The notes below the pieces were generated by a model. It was not told the origin of the DNA. It did no database searches and was given only the letters and a program-made list of their open reading frames with translations. Of a DNA stretch of 23,749 bases, positions 8,316 through 15,317 are shown piece after piece; the stretch's first letter is position 1; every line of letters starts with the position of its first letter. The stretch comes from Evtepia sp. (lineage in GTDB: Bacteria > Bacillota > Clostridia > Oscillospirales > Oscillospiraceae), in the NCBI GenBank assembly GCA_020025735.1, contig JAHHRP010000011.1, forward strand, positions 1 to 23,749. Reading direction: 5' to 3'. The position numbers and the translations under genes were made by a program.

Positions 8316-8862
8316 GGTCTGTCCCTCCTTTTTTTTCGCAGGGAGGAAGTATTTTTTCATTATAGCTACTTTTGGGAGAAAGGACAAGGCTTTTTTTGGC
8401 GGAAGACAAGGGAAGACGGCCCAGATCCTCTGGAGGGACATCCAACAGCAGGCAGGTCCCTGCCCAGGCCAGCAGATACAGGGGAGAGAGTGGGGGGAAG
8501 TGGGCAGGGAGAGGGATTTCCTGTGGTTCCAAACAGGTTCCGGTTAGGGTAACAAGCTCTCGCTGTAAAGCCAGGCAGGGCCGTTGGGGATCGAGGCTGG
8601 ACAGGGTAAGAGTATCTCGGCTGGCAAGGCCATAACTGACTACCCAGTGGGCTTTGGCCTGCCCCGCTAGAGGCGCTTGCGGGCTGGGCAGCAGCAGGAC
8701 GCGGCACAGCAGAGAGGTCTGGGGCAGGCGAGGGAAGCGGGGGCAGATCACCACCAGATCTGCCCGTCTGGCTGCCGGACCCAGGCGAAGAGGGCGGCCA
8801 AGGGTGGCGGCCAAACAGCGGGAGAGGGTCTCTCCTTCTTCAATGATTCCAATGGTCTCCAT
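8287..8862 (-). CDS. Unrecognised 191-residue protein coupled to DUF4364
   Basis: I do not recognise the family with certainty. The start (complement of 8860-8862) has an excellent AAAGGAGG ribosome binding site directly upstream on the minus strand, and it reads as one operon with the DUF4364 gene. The protein opens METIGIIEEGETLSRCLAATLG, has a hydrophobic strand ADLVVICPRFPR (about 34-45), a block VVSYGLASRDTLTLSSL (about 73-89), and a leucine-rich segment (SPLYLLAWAGTCLLLDVPPEDLG, about 124-146) that could be one membrane or buried helix. The last 35-40 residues are charged and run across the ribosome binding site and first codons of the next gene, so this tail may be unconstrained or the product of a lost stop codon. 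No catalytic motif is visible. Cytoplasmic or membrane-associated location is undecided. Confidence 0.7.
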   Translation of the reverse strand: METIGIIEEGETLSRCLAATLGRPLRLGPAARRADLVVICPRFPRLPQTSLLCRVLLLPSPQAPLAGQAKAHWVVSYGLASRDTLTLSSLDPQRPCLALQRELVTLTGTCLEPQEIPLPAHFPPLSPLYLLAWAGTCLLLDVPPEDLGRLPLSSAKKSLVLSPKSSYNEKILPPCEKKGGTDHEPRRIHPR

Positions 8863-8928
8863 GGCGCCTCCTTTCCGTCTGTTTAGTATGGCTGGATTGG
8901 AGGGTGTTATACCTGGAAAGCAAACCTC

Positions 8929-8956
8929 TTGCCTTTTCCTTTGGTTCTGCTATAAT
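8929..8956 (+). promoter_or_regulatory. Sigma-A promoter with extended -10
   Basis: TTGCCT at 8929-8934 and a perfect TATAAT at 8951-8956 are separated by 16 bases. A TGC immediately before the -10 gives an extended -10 element. It lies 45 bases ahead of the small membrane protein gene starting at 9002. Confidence 0.75.
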
Positions 8957-9001
8957 CAGAAAGACACAGCATTGCGGCAGAAAAGAAGGAGAAGGAACAC
9001 A

Positions 9002-9454
9002 ATGAAGAAAAAATCAAACCGAGCAGCCCTGATTACTGTGGTTGTCCTTGCGGCCATTGCCATCTGTTATGTGGGTTTTTTCATGCGGCCCCAACCTTTG
9101 ATGGACTGTATGCCCGGCACCCAAGCGCCTGAGGCAGGACGGATCGTCCAACACACCCAGGAGAACCCTGAGGGTACGTCCATTGAGCTGAGCCAGGCCG
9201 AACAGTTGGACGGTTTGTGGCAGAGTATGCAGGACACACAGATTCGATTTCTCCGTGGCCGGGGAGCAGCGATTGGTACGGCTGGCGGTGCCTATTATGA
9301 GATCTTGCTGACGAGTGCAGATGGCAGCACGGAGTATGGATTCGGATACAGCACCGATGGAACCATGCTCATTCAAGGATCAGACTACAAGGTGCTGGGA
9401 GAAGACAAACTTGGCTCGGCACTGGAGGCACTCTTTGCCGGAACGGCAGAGTGA
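9002..9454 (+). CDS. Small membrane-anchored protein of unknown function
   Basis: 150 residues from ATG 9002, preceded by AAGGAGAAGGA. A longer in-frame reading from 8654 exists but crosses the promoter at 8929-8956 and has no ribosome binding site, so it is rejected. The basic N-terminus MKKKSNR is followed by a hydrophobic helix at about 8-27 (AALITVVVLAAIAICYVGFF), then a soluble domain that would lie outside the membrane. There is no proper lipobox (IAIC has Ile before Cys), so it is probably a signal-anchored protein rather than a lipoprotein. The soluble part is rich in polar residues and beta-prone segments (AYYEILLTSADGSTEYGFGYSTDG). I do not recognise a family. It is a single-gene unit divergent from the 8287-8862 gene. 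Confidence 0.85.
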   Translation: MKKKSNRAALITVVVLAAIAICYVGFFMRPQPLMDCMPGTQAPEAGRIVQHTQENPEGTSIELSQAEQLDGLWQSMQDTQIRFLRGRGAAIGTAGGAYYEILLTSADGSTEYGFGYSTDGTMLIQGSDYKVLGEDKLGSALEALFAGTAE

Positions 9455-9508
9455 GGCTGCGGCGCGGTCAAAATCTCGGAAAAGGCTGTGGAAATTTTGA
9501 AAATACAG

Positions 9509-9537
9509 TTGATTTTTGCAGACACGACAAGTATAAT
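9509..9537 (+). promoter_or_regulatory. Strong sigma-A promoter of the thiolase gene
   Basis: TTGATT at 9509-9514 and a perfect TATAAT at 9532-9537 are separated by 17 bases, about 57 bases ahead of the thiolase start. The near-consensus form fits the strong codon bias of the gene it serves. Confidence 0.85.
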
Positions 9538-9594
9538 GTTGCGGTAATATGCTTTACACTTACCCGGTAAACTTTTTTGGAGGTATCATCAATT

Positions 9595-10851
9595 ATGAGA
9601 GACGTATATGTCATCAGCTCCTGCCGTACTGCTGTCGGTTCTTTCGGCGGCACGCTGAAAGATGTCCCTGCTGCTGAGCTGGGTTCCATCGTCATCGCTG
9701 AGGCCCTCAAGCGGGCCAACGTGAAGGGCGAGTGGCTGGATGAGGTCATGTTTGGTAATGTCCTTTCTGCTGCACAGGGGCAGAATGTGGCTCGTCAGTG
9801 CATGGTCAAGGCTGGTGTGCCCCTGAAGGTGCCCGCTTACACCGTGAGCATGGTTTGCGGTTCTGGCCTGAAGTCCGTCATCGAGGGTGCCCGCGCCATC
9901 CAGAGCGGGGATGCCGATCTGGTCATGTGCGGCGGTACCGAGAGCATGAGCGGCGCTCCCTTTGCGCTGCCCAACAACCGCTGGGGCGCTCGTATGGGCC
10001 ATGGTCAGGTCATCGACACCATGATCAAGGACGGTCTGTGGGATGCTTACAACAACTATCACATGGGCACCACCGCAGAGAATATCTGTGACATCTGGGG
10101 CATCACCCGTGAGGAAGTGGACGAGTTTGCCTACAACTCCCAGATGAAGGCCCTGGCTGCCGTTAAGTCCGGCCGCTTCGAGGATGAGATCGTTCCCGTC
10201 ATGGTCAAGAAGAAGAAGGAGACCGTGGAGTTCAAAGTGGACGAGCATCCCAAGGATACTACGCTGGAGAAGATGGCAAAGCTGAAGGGTGCATTCCCCA
10301 CCTCCGCTGACGGCTCTCTGGATAAGGTGGAGATGACCTTCGAGGCCACCCACATGACCCCCACGCCTGAGAACACTGGCGTGCAGCGCGTTACTGCCGG
10401 CAACGCTTCCGGCCTGAACGATGCTGCTGCTGCAATCCTCATTGCTTCTGAGGACGCAGTGAAGAAGTATGGCCTGAAGCCCCTGTTTAAGGTTGTCTCT
10501 TGGGGCCAGGGCGGCGTTGACCCCAAGATCATGGGTACTGGCCCCATCCCCGCTTCCCGCGAGGCACTGAAGAAGGCAGACCTGACCATCAACGACATGG
10601 ACCTCATCGAGGCAAACGAGGCTTTTGCTGCACAGTCCATCGCTGTGGCTCGTGAGCTGGGCTTTGACATGTCCAAGGTCAACGTCAACGGTGGTGCCAT
10701 CGCCATTGGTCACCCCGTCGGCTGCTCCGGCGCCCGGATCATTGTCACCTTGCTGCATGAGATGATGAAGCGTCCTGACGCAAAGAAGGGCCTGGCTACA
10801 CTGTGCATCGGCGGCGGCCTGGGTGTTGCTGCAATCTTTGAGAAGTGCTAA
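9595..10851 (+). CDS. thl: Acetyl-CoA acetyltransferase (biosynthetic thiolase)
   Basis: 418 residues from ATG 9595, twelve bases after GGAGG at 9579-9583; the TTG six codons earlier overlaps that site and is rejected. Thiolase landmarks are the nucleophile Cys88 (SMVCGSG), NEAFA at 341-345, the GHP histidine His373 (AIAIGHPVGCSGAR) and the C-terminal acid/base Cys404 (CIGGGLG). The enzyme condenses two acetyl-CoA into acetoacetyl-CoA, the first step toward butyrate or related products, in the cytoplasm. The protein is longer than the usual 390 or so residues because of an extra segment of about 20-25 residues around 237-262, between KGAFP and VTAGNASG. Codons are strikingly biased to CTG, AAG, GAG, GGC and CGT, as in highly expressed genes. 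It is a single-gene unit with its own promoter and terminator; the other butyrate genes are not nearby. Confidence 0.95.
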   Translation: MRDVYVISSCRTAVGSFGGTLKDVPAAELGSIVIAEALKRANVKGEWLDEVMFGNVLSAAQGQNVARQCMVKAGVPLKVPAYTVSMVCGSGLKSVIEGARAIQSGDADLVMCGGTESMSGAPFALPNNRWGARMGHGQVIDTMIKDGLWDAYNNYHMGTTAENICDIWGITREEVDEFAYNSQMKALAAVKSGRFEDEIVPVMVKKKKETVEFKVDEHPKDTTLEKMAKLKGAFPTSADGSLDKVEMTFEATHMTPTPENTGVQRVTAGNASGLNDAAAAILIASEDAVKKYGLKPLFKVVSWGQGGVDPKIMGTGPIPASREALKKADLTINDMDLIEANEAFAAQSIAVARELGFDMSKVNVNGGAIAIGHPVGCSGARIIVTLLHEMMKRPDAKKGLATLCIGGGLGVAAIFEKC

Positions 10852-10869
10852 TTCCTTAACATTCTTTTT

Positions 10870-10906
10870 CCTCCCCGGCATTCGTTGTGCCGGGGAGGAT
10901 TTTGTT
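10870..10906 (+). terminator. Intrinsic terminator after thiolase
   Basis: An 11-bp GC-rich stem (10870-10880 with 10888-10898), a 7-base loop and the T-rich tail ATTTTGTT form a good Rho-independent terminator 18 bases after the thiolase stop. Confidence 0.9.
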
Positions 10907-11017
10907 CTCTAGGGACTTCTATGGGAGAAAGACATCCATTTTTGTACAAAAGACAGGGGGGGATTCCTAGGGGTTTTTTGAGGAATTTCTAAGGTTTGAA
11001 AAGAACGAGTCAGATTC

Positions 11018-11046
11018 TTGACGGGGTAAGCGCAGGCGGATATAAT
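11018..11046 (+). promoter_or_regulatory. Consensus sigma-A promoter of serC-serA
   Basis: TTGACG at 11018-11023 and TATAAT at 11041-11046 are separated by exactly 17 bases. Transcription would start near 11053, leaving a leader of about 75 bases before serC. The stretch 10907-11017 upstream shows nothing I can name beyond a purine-rich run and a short imperfect repeat (ATTCCT 10963-10968, AGGAAT 10981-10986). Confidence 0.88.
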
Positions 11047-11065
11047 AAAAAAATCGGAATCATTC

Positions 11066-11086
11066 CATTGCCGCTTTGCGGTAGTG
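11066..11086 (+). promoter_or_regulatory. Leader hairpin upstream of serC
   Basis: CATTGCCGC (11066-11074) pairs with GCGGTAGTG (11078-11086) across a TTT loop, nine pairs with two wobbles, followed by TTTC. It lies within the predicted untranslated leader. It may be an mRNA-stabilising or attenuating structure; it lacks the T-box sequence, and no known riboswitch core is visible. Confidence 0.5.
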
Positions 11087-11127
11087 TTTCATCTGTAAAT
11101 CTGTTTTATTAGAAAGGGGTATTTCTT

Positions 11128-12213
11128 ATGGCAAATGATCGTGTTTACAACTTTTCGGCAGGGCCTTCCATGCTGCCGCTGGAGGTCCTTCAGCGGGCTG
11201 GTGCAGAGATCACCAACTATGGCGGTTCTGGGATGTCTGTCATGGAGATGAGCCACCGCTCCAAGGCATTTTTGAAGATCTTTGACGAGACCCAGGAAAA
11301 ATTTCGTCGCTTGCTGGGCGTTCCCGAAGGATATAAGGTCCTCTTCCTCCAGGGCGGCGGGACGATGCAGTTTGGGATGATCCCTCTGAACCTCATTGGC
11401 AAAACCGGCAAGGCCGACTATGCTGTCACAGGCCACTTTGCAAACCTTGCCATGAAGGAGGCCAAGAAGTATGGCCAGGTGAATCTTGCCGCCTCCACCG
11501 AGGACCGCAAGCACATGGATATCCCCAGCCAGGATCAGCTGAAGCTAAGCTCTGATGCCTCTTATTTCTATTACTGCTCGAACAACACCATTGAAGGGAC
11601 CCAGTGGCAGTATGTTCCCGAGACTGGTTCTGTACCCCTGGCCTGTGATATGTCCTCAGACATTCTCTCCCGCCCCATTGATGTAAGCAAGTATGGTGTA
11701 ATCTTTGCCGGTGCCCAGAAGAACCTGGCACCTGCTGGCCTGACCATCGTAGTGATTCGAGAGGATCTGGCCGGACAGGAACTGCCAATCACCCCTGCGA
11801 TCATGAATTACAAGTCCATGATCGACAAGGACTCTATGTATAATACGCCTCCCTGCTGGTGCATCTATATGTTGGGCCTGATGTGCGATTGGCTGGAGGC
11901 ACAGGGCGGTGCAGCCGGCATGGAGAAGATCAATGTGGCGAAGGCCAAGATGCTGTACGATGTGCTGGATGCCTCAAAGATGTTTACCGTCTCTGCCCAG
12001 CCTGGGTCACGGTCCAACATGAACGTAACCTTCCGTTCTGTCTCTGAAGAGCTGGATGCCAAGTTTGTGGCCGAGTCTGTCAAGGCGGGCTTCACCAACC
12101 TGAAGGGCCATCGCTCCGTGGGCGGGATGCGGGCCTCCATCTACAACGCCATGCCCACCGAGGGCGTGGAAAAACTTTGCGCTTTCATCGAAAAGTTTGA
12201 GAAGGAAAACTGA
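11128..12213 (+). CDS. serC: Phosphoserine aminotransferase
   Basis: 361 residues, normal for SerC. The N-terminus RVYNFSAGPSMLP, MEMSHRS (39-45) and LFLQGGGTMQFGMIP (72-86) are family signatures. Asp174 (LACDMSSD) is in place to hold the cofactor ring nitrogen, and Lys198 (FAGAQKNLAPAG) is the expected pyridoxal-phosphate Schiff-base lysine. HRSVGGMRASIYNA (328-341) closes the active site. The enzyme transfers an amino group from glutamate to 3-phosphohydroxypyruvate, giving phosphoserine, in the cytoplasm; the family can also act in pyridoxine synthesis. AAAGGGG lies eight bases upstream of the ATG. It leads the serC-serA unit, with serA 108 bases downstream; no terminator is obvious between them. 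No phosphoserine phosphatase gene is present in the window. Confidence 0.96.
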   Translation: MANDRVYNFSAGPSMLPLEVLQRAGAEITNYGGSGMSVMEMSHRSKAFLKIFDETQEKFRRLLGVPEGYKVLFLQGGGTMQFGMIPLNLIGKTGKADYAVTGHFANLAMKEAKKYGQVNLAASTEDRKHMDIPSQDQLKLSSDASYFYYCSNNTIEGTQWQYVPETGSVPLACDMSSDILSRPIDVSKYGVIFAGAQKNLAPAGLTIVVIREDLAGQELPITPAIMNYKSMIDKDSMYNTPPCWCIYMLGLMCDWLEAQGGAAGMEKINVAKAKMLYDVLDASKMFTVSAQPGSRSNMNVTFRSVSEELDAKFVAESVKAGFTNLKGHRSVGGMRASIYNAMPTEGVEKLCAFIEKFEKEN

Positions 12214-12321
12214 TGCAGCGTTTCTTTTGCTGTCTATGAGTGGCTGCGCCTTGCGGAAGTGCTTGCGGGGCGGCGGAGGCTTGGGCCTTCGTACTGAGTT
12301 TATTGAAAGGACTGTTTTTCC

Positions 12322-13461
12322 ATGTATCATGTGAAGACCATGAATAAGATCTCCAAGATCGGATTGGCTGAACTGGATGATCGTTTTGAGATTAGCGATA
12401 CCATGGCGCATGAGGACGCCATTCTGGTGCGTTCTGCAAAACTTCACGACTATGATTTCCCAGCCGAGCTGCTGTGCATTGCCCGGGCTGGTGCAGGAGT
12501 GAACAACATTCCTCTGGACCGTGCCGCGGATGCAGGGGTGGTGGTTTTTAATACCCCCGGCGCCAACGCCAACGGAGTGAAGGAACTGACCATTGCCGCC
12601 CTGCTTATGGCCTCCCGGAAGCTTTCTCAGGGAATCACCTGGGTCAAGGAGCAGGCGGCTGCCGGGGCAGATGTGGCTGCTGTGGTAGAAAAGGGAAAGT
12701 CTGCCTATGTAGGGCCTGAGATCATGGGCAAGACCCTTGGTGTTGTGGGCCTGGGTGCCATTGGCGTGCTGGTGGCCAACGCCGCTGCTGCGCTGGGCAT
12801 GAAGATCGTGGGTTATGATCCCTACCTGTCTGTCCAGCACGCTTTGAACCTGACCCCCGGAGTGGAGGTGGTCTCCAGCCTGGAGGAGCTGTATGGGAAG
12901 GCCGATTATATTACCCTTCATCTGCCCATGACCCCTGAGACCAAGAACACGCTGGATGCGGCTGCCTTTGCTCTTATGAAGGATGGTGTTCGGGTGGTGA
13001 ACCTGGCCCGTGGTGAGTTGGTGGATAACGCAGCGATGAAGGATGCCTTGGCCTCTGGGAAGTGTGCAGCGTATGTCACCGACTTCCCCAACAGTGAGGT
13101 CGCTGGTCTGGAGGGCGTAGTGGCCATTCCCCATCTGGGTGCCTCCACGCCAGAGAGTGAGGACAACTGTGCCATGATGGCTGCCCGCCAGGTGAAGGAC
13201 TATCTGGACAACGGGAATATTGTTCATTCTGTCAACCTCCCTGTTCTTTCGATGGCCCGTGCCGCAAAGAACCGGGTGTGCGTCCTGACCAAGGGTGCAG
13301 ACGCTGCTGCGATTGCGGCTGCGGTACCTGCGGCTGCGGCCACCGCCTCCAAGACCCGGGGGGAGTATGGCTATTTTCTGGCCGATACGGATGCCGAGGT
13401 GGATGCCTCTGCCATCGCCGCCCTGCCCGGTGTGCTCCGGGTGCGGGTATTGAGTCAATAA
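12322..13461 (+). CDS. serA: D-3-phosphoglycerate dehydrogenase
   Basis: 379 residues with the D-2-hydroxyacid dehydrogenase layout. The catalytic trio is visible: Arg230 (NLARGELVD), Glu259 (DFPNSE) and His271 (IPHLGAST). The NAD-binding Rossmann motif GLGAIG is at 143-148 with an acidic residue in GYDPY at the end of strand 2. The N-terminus (MYHVKTMNKISKIGLAEL) is the clostridial short form. The last 70 or so residues (NRVCVLTKG to GVLRVRVLSQ) look like an ACT domain, often the serine-sensing part, joined through an alanine-rich stretch (ADAAAIAAAVPAAAATASK). The enzyme oxidises 3-phosphoglycerate, committing carbon to serine. GAAAGGA precedes the ATG. It follows serC and precedes the carbonic anhydrase gene by only 16 bases, so the three form one probable operon. 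Confidence 0.95.
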   Translation: MYHVKTMNKISKIGLAELDDRFEISDTMAHEDAILVRSAKLHDYDFPAELLCIARAGAGVNNIPLDRAADAGVVVFNTPGANANGVKELTIAALLMASRKLSQGITWVKEQAAAGADVAAVVEKGKSAYVGPEIMGKTLGVVGLGAIGVLVANAAAALGMKIVGYDPYLSVQHALNLTPGVEVVSSLEELYGKADYITLHLPMTPETKNTLDAAAFALMKDGVRVVNLARGELVDNAAMKDALASGKCAAYVTDFPNSEVAGLEGVVAIPHLGASTPESEDNCAMMAARQVKDYLDNGNIVHSVNLPVLSMARAAKNRVCVLTKGADAAAIAAAVPAAAATASKTRGEYGYFLADTDAEVDASAIAALPGVLRVRVLSQ

Positions 13462-13477
13462 AAAGGAGGAGCAAACC

Positions 13478-13975
13478 ATGCCAAAGATCCATCCCAGTGC
13501 CTGGGTGGCCCCCGGCGCATTCCTTCGGGGGGACGTGACCGTGGGCGAACAGGTGAGTATCTGGTACAATGCAGTTCTCCGGGCCGACCAGGAGACCATT
13601 GCTGTGGGTAAAGGCAGCAACATCCAAGACAACTGTGTTCTGCACGGGGATGCTGGCTGTGACGTGACCGTGGGTGAATTTGTCACGGTAGGTCATGGGG
13701 CCATTCTCCACGGCTGCACGGTGGAGGACAAATGCCTGATCGGCATGAATGCAGTGGTGTTGGACCACGCTGTGGTGGGCGCTGGCTCCATTGTGGGTGC
13801 CGGGGCTGTGGTGTCTGCCGGGACCATCATTCCACCCAAGAGTCTGGTGGTTGGCATCCCTGCCAAGGTGAAAAAGACCCTCACGGACGAGGATATCGCT
13901 GGTACTGTGGACAACTCCATGGGCTACCTGAACCTCATGGCCAAGGGCATGGCCGACCCGGAAAACCAGAAGTGA
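13478..13975 (+). CDS. Gamma-class carbonic anhydrase-like hexapeptide protein
   Basis: 165 residues forming a left-handed beta-helix of hexapeptide repeats (for example IGMNAVVLDHAVVGAGSIVGAGAVV, read as repeating V/I-G-x-x-A units). NIQDNCVLHGD and VGHGAILHGC are signature blocks of the gamma carbonic anhydrase/YrdA group; His56, His73 and His78 are the likely zinc or iron ligands from neighbouring subunits of the trimer. The C-terminal helix runs from about 135. Many of these homologues have weak or unproven anhydrase activity, so CO2 hydration is a family inference. The start ATG has AAAAAGGAGGAG just upstream. It sits 16 bases after serA, in the same direction and probably the same transcript; why it travels with serine genes is not clear. 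Confidence 0.9.
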   Translation: MPKIHPSAWVAPGAFLRGDVTVGEQVSIWYNAVLRADQETIAVGKGSNIQDNCVLHGDAGCDVTVGEFVTVGHGAILHGCTVEDKCLIGMNAVVLDHAVVGAGSIVGAGAVVSAGTIIPPKSLVVGIPAKVKKTLTDEDIAGTVDNSMGYLNLMAKGMADPENQK

Positions 13976-14005
13976 TTCTTTCGAACTTCCCAGAAACGAT
14001 ACCAA

Positions 14006-14031
14006 CAGGGGGGCGGAAATCCGCCTCCCTG
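14006..14031 (+). terminator. Terminator-like GC-rich hairpin after the carbonic anhydrase gene
   Basis: CAGGGGGGCGG (14006-14016) pairs with CCGCCTCCCTG (14021-14031) with one wobble and an AAAT loop. It lacks a real T tract (GTCTCATAGTTTG follows), so termination may be partial, letting some transcription reach the next gene at 14061. Confidence 0.55.
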
Positions 14032-14060
14032 TCTCATAGTTTGAAAAGGAGGAAGCCTTC

Positions 14061-14726
14061 GTGCCCCATAGCCTCAGCCATCCAGAATATATGACCATCA
14101 CCAGCCCCGCGGGAGAGACCTACCGAGGGGGAAACCAGGCGTGGTACCAGGACGTGTGGCAGCGCCGGGCGGGCTGCGGACCCACCACGGCTGCGACACT
14201 GCTGGCTTACTTATCCGAAACCAGTTCCGCACTGCTGCCGCTGGCCCCGACAGAGAGAGGGACCCAGGGGGGATTTCTCCGTTATATGGAGGATGTGTGG
14301 TCTTATGTAACCCCTGGCGCGAAAGGACTGGATAAGCCAGAGAGCATGGTGGTGGGCTGCCGGTCCTTTGCGCTGTCCCGGGGGTGTCGTCTGCAAGGGG
14401 AGGTGCTGAAAATTCCAGCTCGCTGGGAGGACCGCCCTTCTTTGGTTCGGTGCCGGGATTTTATTGCCCAGGCCTTGGACAGTGACCGCCCCATTGCCTT
14501 TCTCAACTACTCCAACGGTGCCTTGCAAAATCTGGATAGTTGGCACTGGGTCCCTCTGATCTCCGTGGCACTGGGGGAGGCCCCGCCAGAAGGGGATGAA
14601 GTCCTGCTGTGCAGTGTTCTGGACGAGGGAGAGGAGCGGATCATTGATTTAGCGCTTTGGTTGGAGACAACCCTTTTGGGAGGGGCTCTAGTGGACTTGT
14701 ATCCAGAGCCTACTTTTTTGGAATGA
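14061..14726 (+). CDS. C39-peptidase-like protein of unknown function
   Basis: 221 residues from a GTG start, eight bases after AAAAGGAGG at 14044-14052. It begins with a short leader and then GNQAWYQDVWQRRAGCGPTTAATLLAYL (about 24-51), where Cys39 in AGCGPTTAA matches the nucleophile region of papain/C39-like cysteine peptidases. A candidate His162 lies in DSWHWVPLISV and a possible third residue in CSVLDEGEE. There is no signal peptide or membrane helix, so it is probably cytoplasmic, which is unusual for a C39-type fold. Similar hypothetical proteins are known in clostridia as I recall, with no demonstrated activity. It may be a peptidase, a bile-acid or amide hydrolase-like enzyme, or an inactive relative. 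It follows the serC-serA-carbonic anhydrase unit and ends at a convergent terminator. Confidence 0.8.
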   Translation: MPHSLSHPEYMTITSPAGETYRGGNQAWYQDVWQRRAGCGPTTAATLLAYLSETSSALLPLAPTERGTQGGFLRYMEDVWSYVTPGAKGLDKPESMVVGCRSFALSRGCRLQGEVLKIPARWEDRPSLVRCRDFIAQALDSDRPIAFLNYSNGALQNLDSWHWVPLISVALGEAPPEGDEVLLCSVLDEGEERIIDLALWLETTLLGGALVDLYPEPTFLE

Positions 14727-14829
14727 CCAGTTTGCTGGGTAGAGAAGCGCATAAAGGGTGCAAAAAGAACTGACGGAACCCTGGGGAGAACGTCATATCT
14801 TGTGTTGTGCCGATGTTTTAGCGAATAGG

Positions 14830-14866
14830 ACACCCCCTGTTTTCCCACGGAAAACAGGGGGTGTTT
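14830..14866. terminator. Bidirectional intrinsic terminator
   Basis: A perfect 14-bp stem (14830-14843 with 14851-14864), extendable by two inner C-G pairs, lies between the converging ends of the C39-like gene (+) and the tautomerase gene (-). The + strand side is followed by TTT. Confidence 0.9.
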
Positions 14867-14877
14867 AGCATAGCGTC

Positions 14878-15234
14878 TTATTTTTTCGTTTTCGTGGCAA
14901 TGGTTACCCCGCCAATGGCGACCCGATCCAGGCCGTTGTCGTGGAAGACCAGAGTAAGTTCGTTCTCTTCTCCCAAGACTTCCCGCACAGCTGCGCGCAT
15001 TCCCTCGGCGATGGCATTGACTTTTTCCTCCTTGATGGGGCCGGCTTCGATGTTGGCAACCACCATATTATGCTGGACGGGTTTGCCGTTCTCGTAGAGG
15101 GTTTCATATTCATTGACGAAGGTGTAGATGTGGGGGGCCTTAAGCACAGGGGCAGCGGCATCATAGAGCTTGGCCGCCAGAGTGTTTTTGGTCTCCTGTT
15201 CCAGCTTGGGGACGTTGACATACATACTGGGCAT
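14878..15234 (-). CDS. Tautomerase superfamily (MIF/4-OT-like) protein
   Basis: 118 residues, close to the 115 residues of MIF. The mature N-terminus would be Pro2 (MPSMYVNVPK), the catalytic base of the tautomerase superfamily. The two-fold beta-alpha-beta pattern is suggested by YVNVPKLEQETKNTLAAKLYDAAAPVL and the later NMVVANIEAGPIKEEKVNAIAEGMRAAVREVLG, where GPIKEEKVNAIAEGMRAAV is a helix of the 4-OT/MIF type. It ends VAIGGVTIATKTKK. AAGGAGG lies nine bases upstream on the minus strand. The substrate is unknown. It follows the DUF896 gene by about 80 bases on the same strand; a weak 5-bp hairpin (AACGC 15283-15287, GCGTT 15292-15296) between them may partly end upstream transcription. The general family is likely; function is open. 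Confidence 0.75.
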   Translation of the reverse strand: MPSMYVNVPKLEQETKNTLAAKLYDAAAPVLKAPHIYTFVNEYETLYENGKPVQHNMVVANIEAGPIKEEKVNAIAEGMRAAVREVLGEENELTLVFHDNGLDRVAIGGVTIATKTKK

Positions 15235-15317
15235 GGTTGGTGTTCCTCCTTAATGATTGGGGACGGCTGAGCCGCCCTGCAAAACGCTGGGGCGTTGTTG
15301 CTGGGTGTATGGTGAGG

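Noticed and set aside
8654..9454. Long reading of the small membrane protein (266 residues)
   Set aside because: The extra N-terminus overlaps the minus-strand gene and crosses a promoter; ATG 9002 with AAGGAGAAGGA is the better start.
9589..10881. 430-residue open reading frame on the minus strand
   Set aside because: Antisense to the thiolase, whose codon bias makes long open shadow frames likely; no family signature.
11053..11127. T-box or SAM riboswitch ahead of serC
   Set aside because: The leader of about 75 bases is too short and lacks the T-box consensus; only a simple hairpin is seen.
12007..13686. 559-residue open reading frame on the minus strand
   Set aside because: It mirrors serC, serA and part of the carbonic anhydrase gene, which are clear families; it has no ribosome binding site and its composition is that of a shadow frame.
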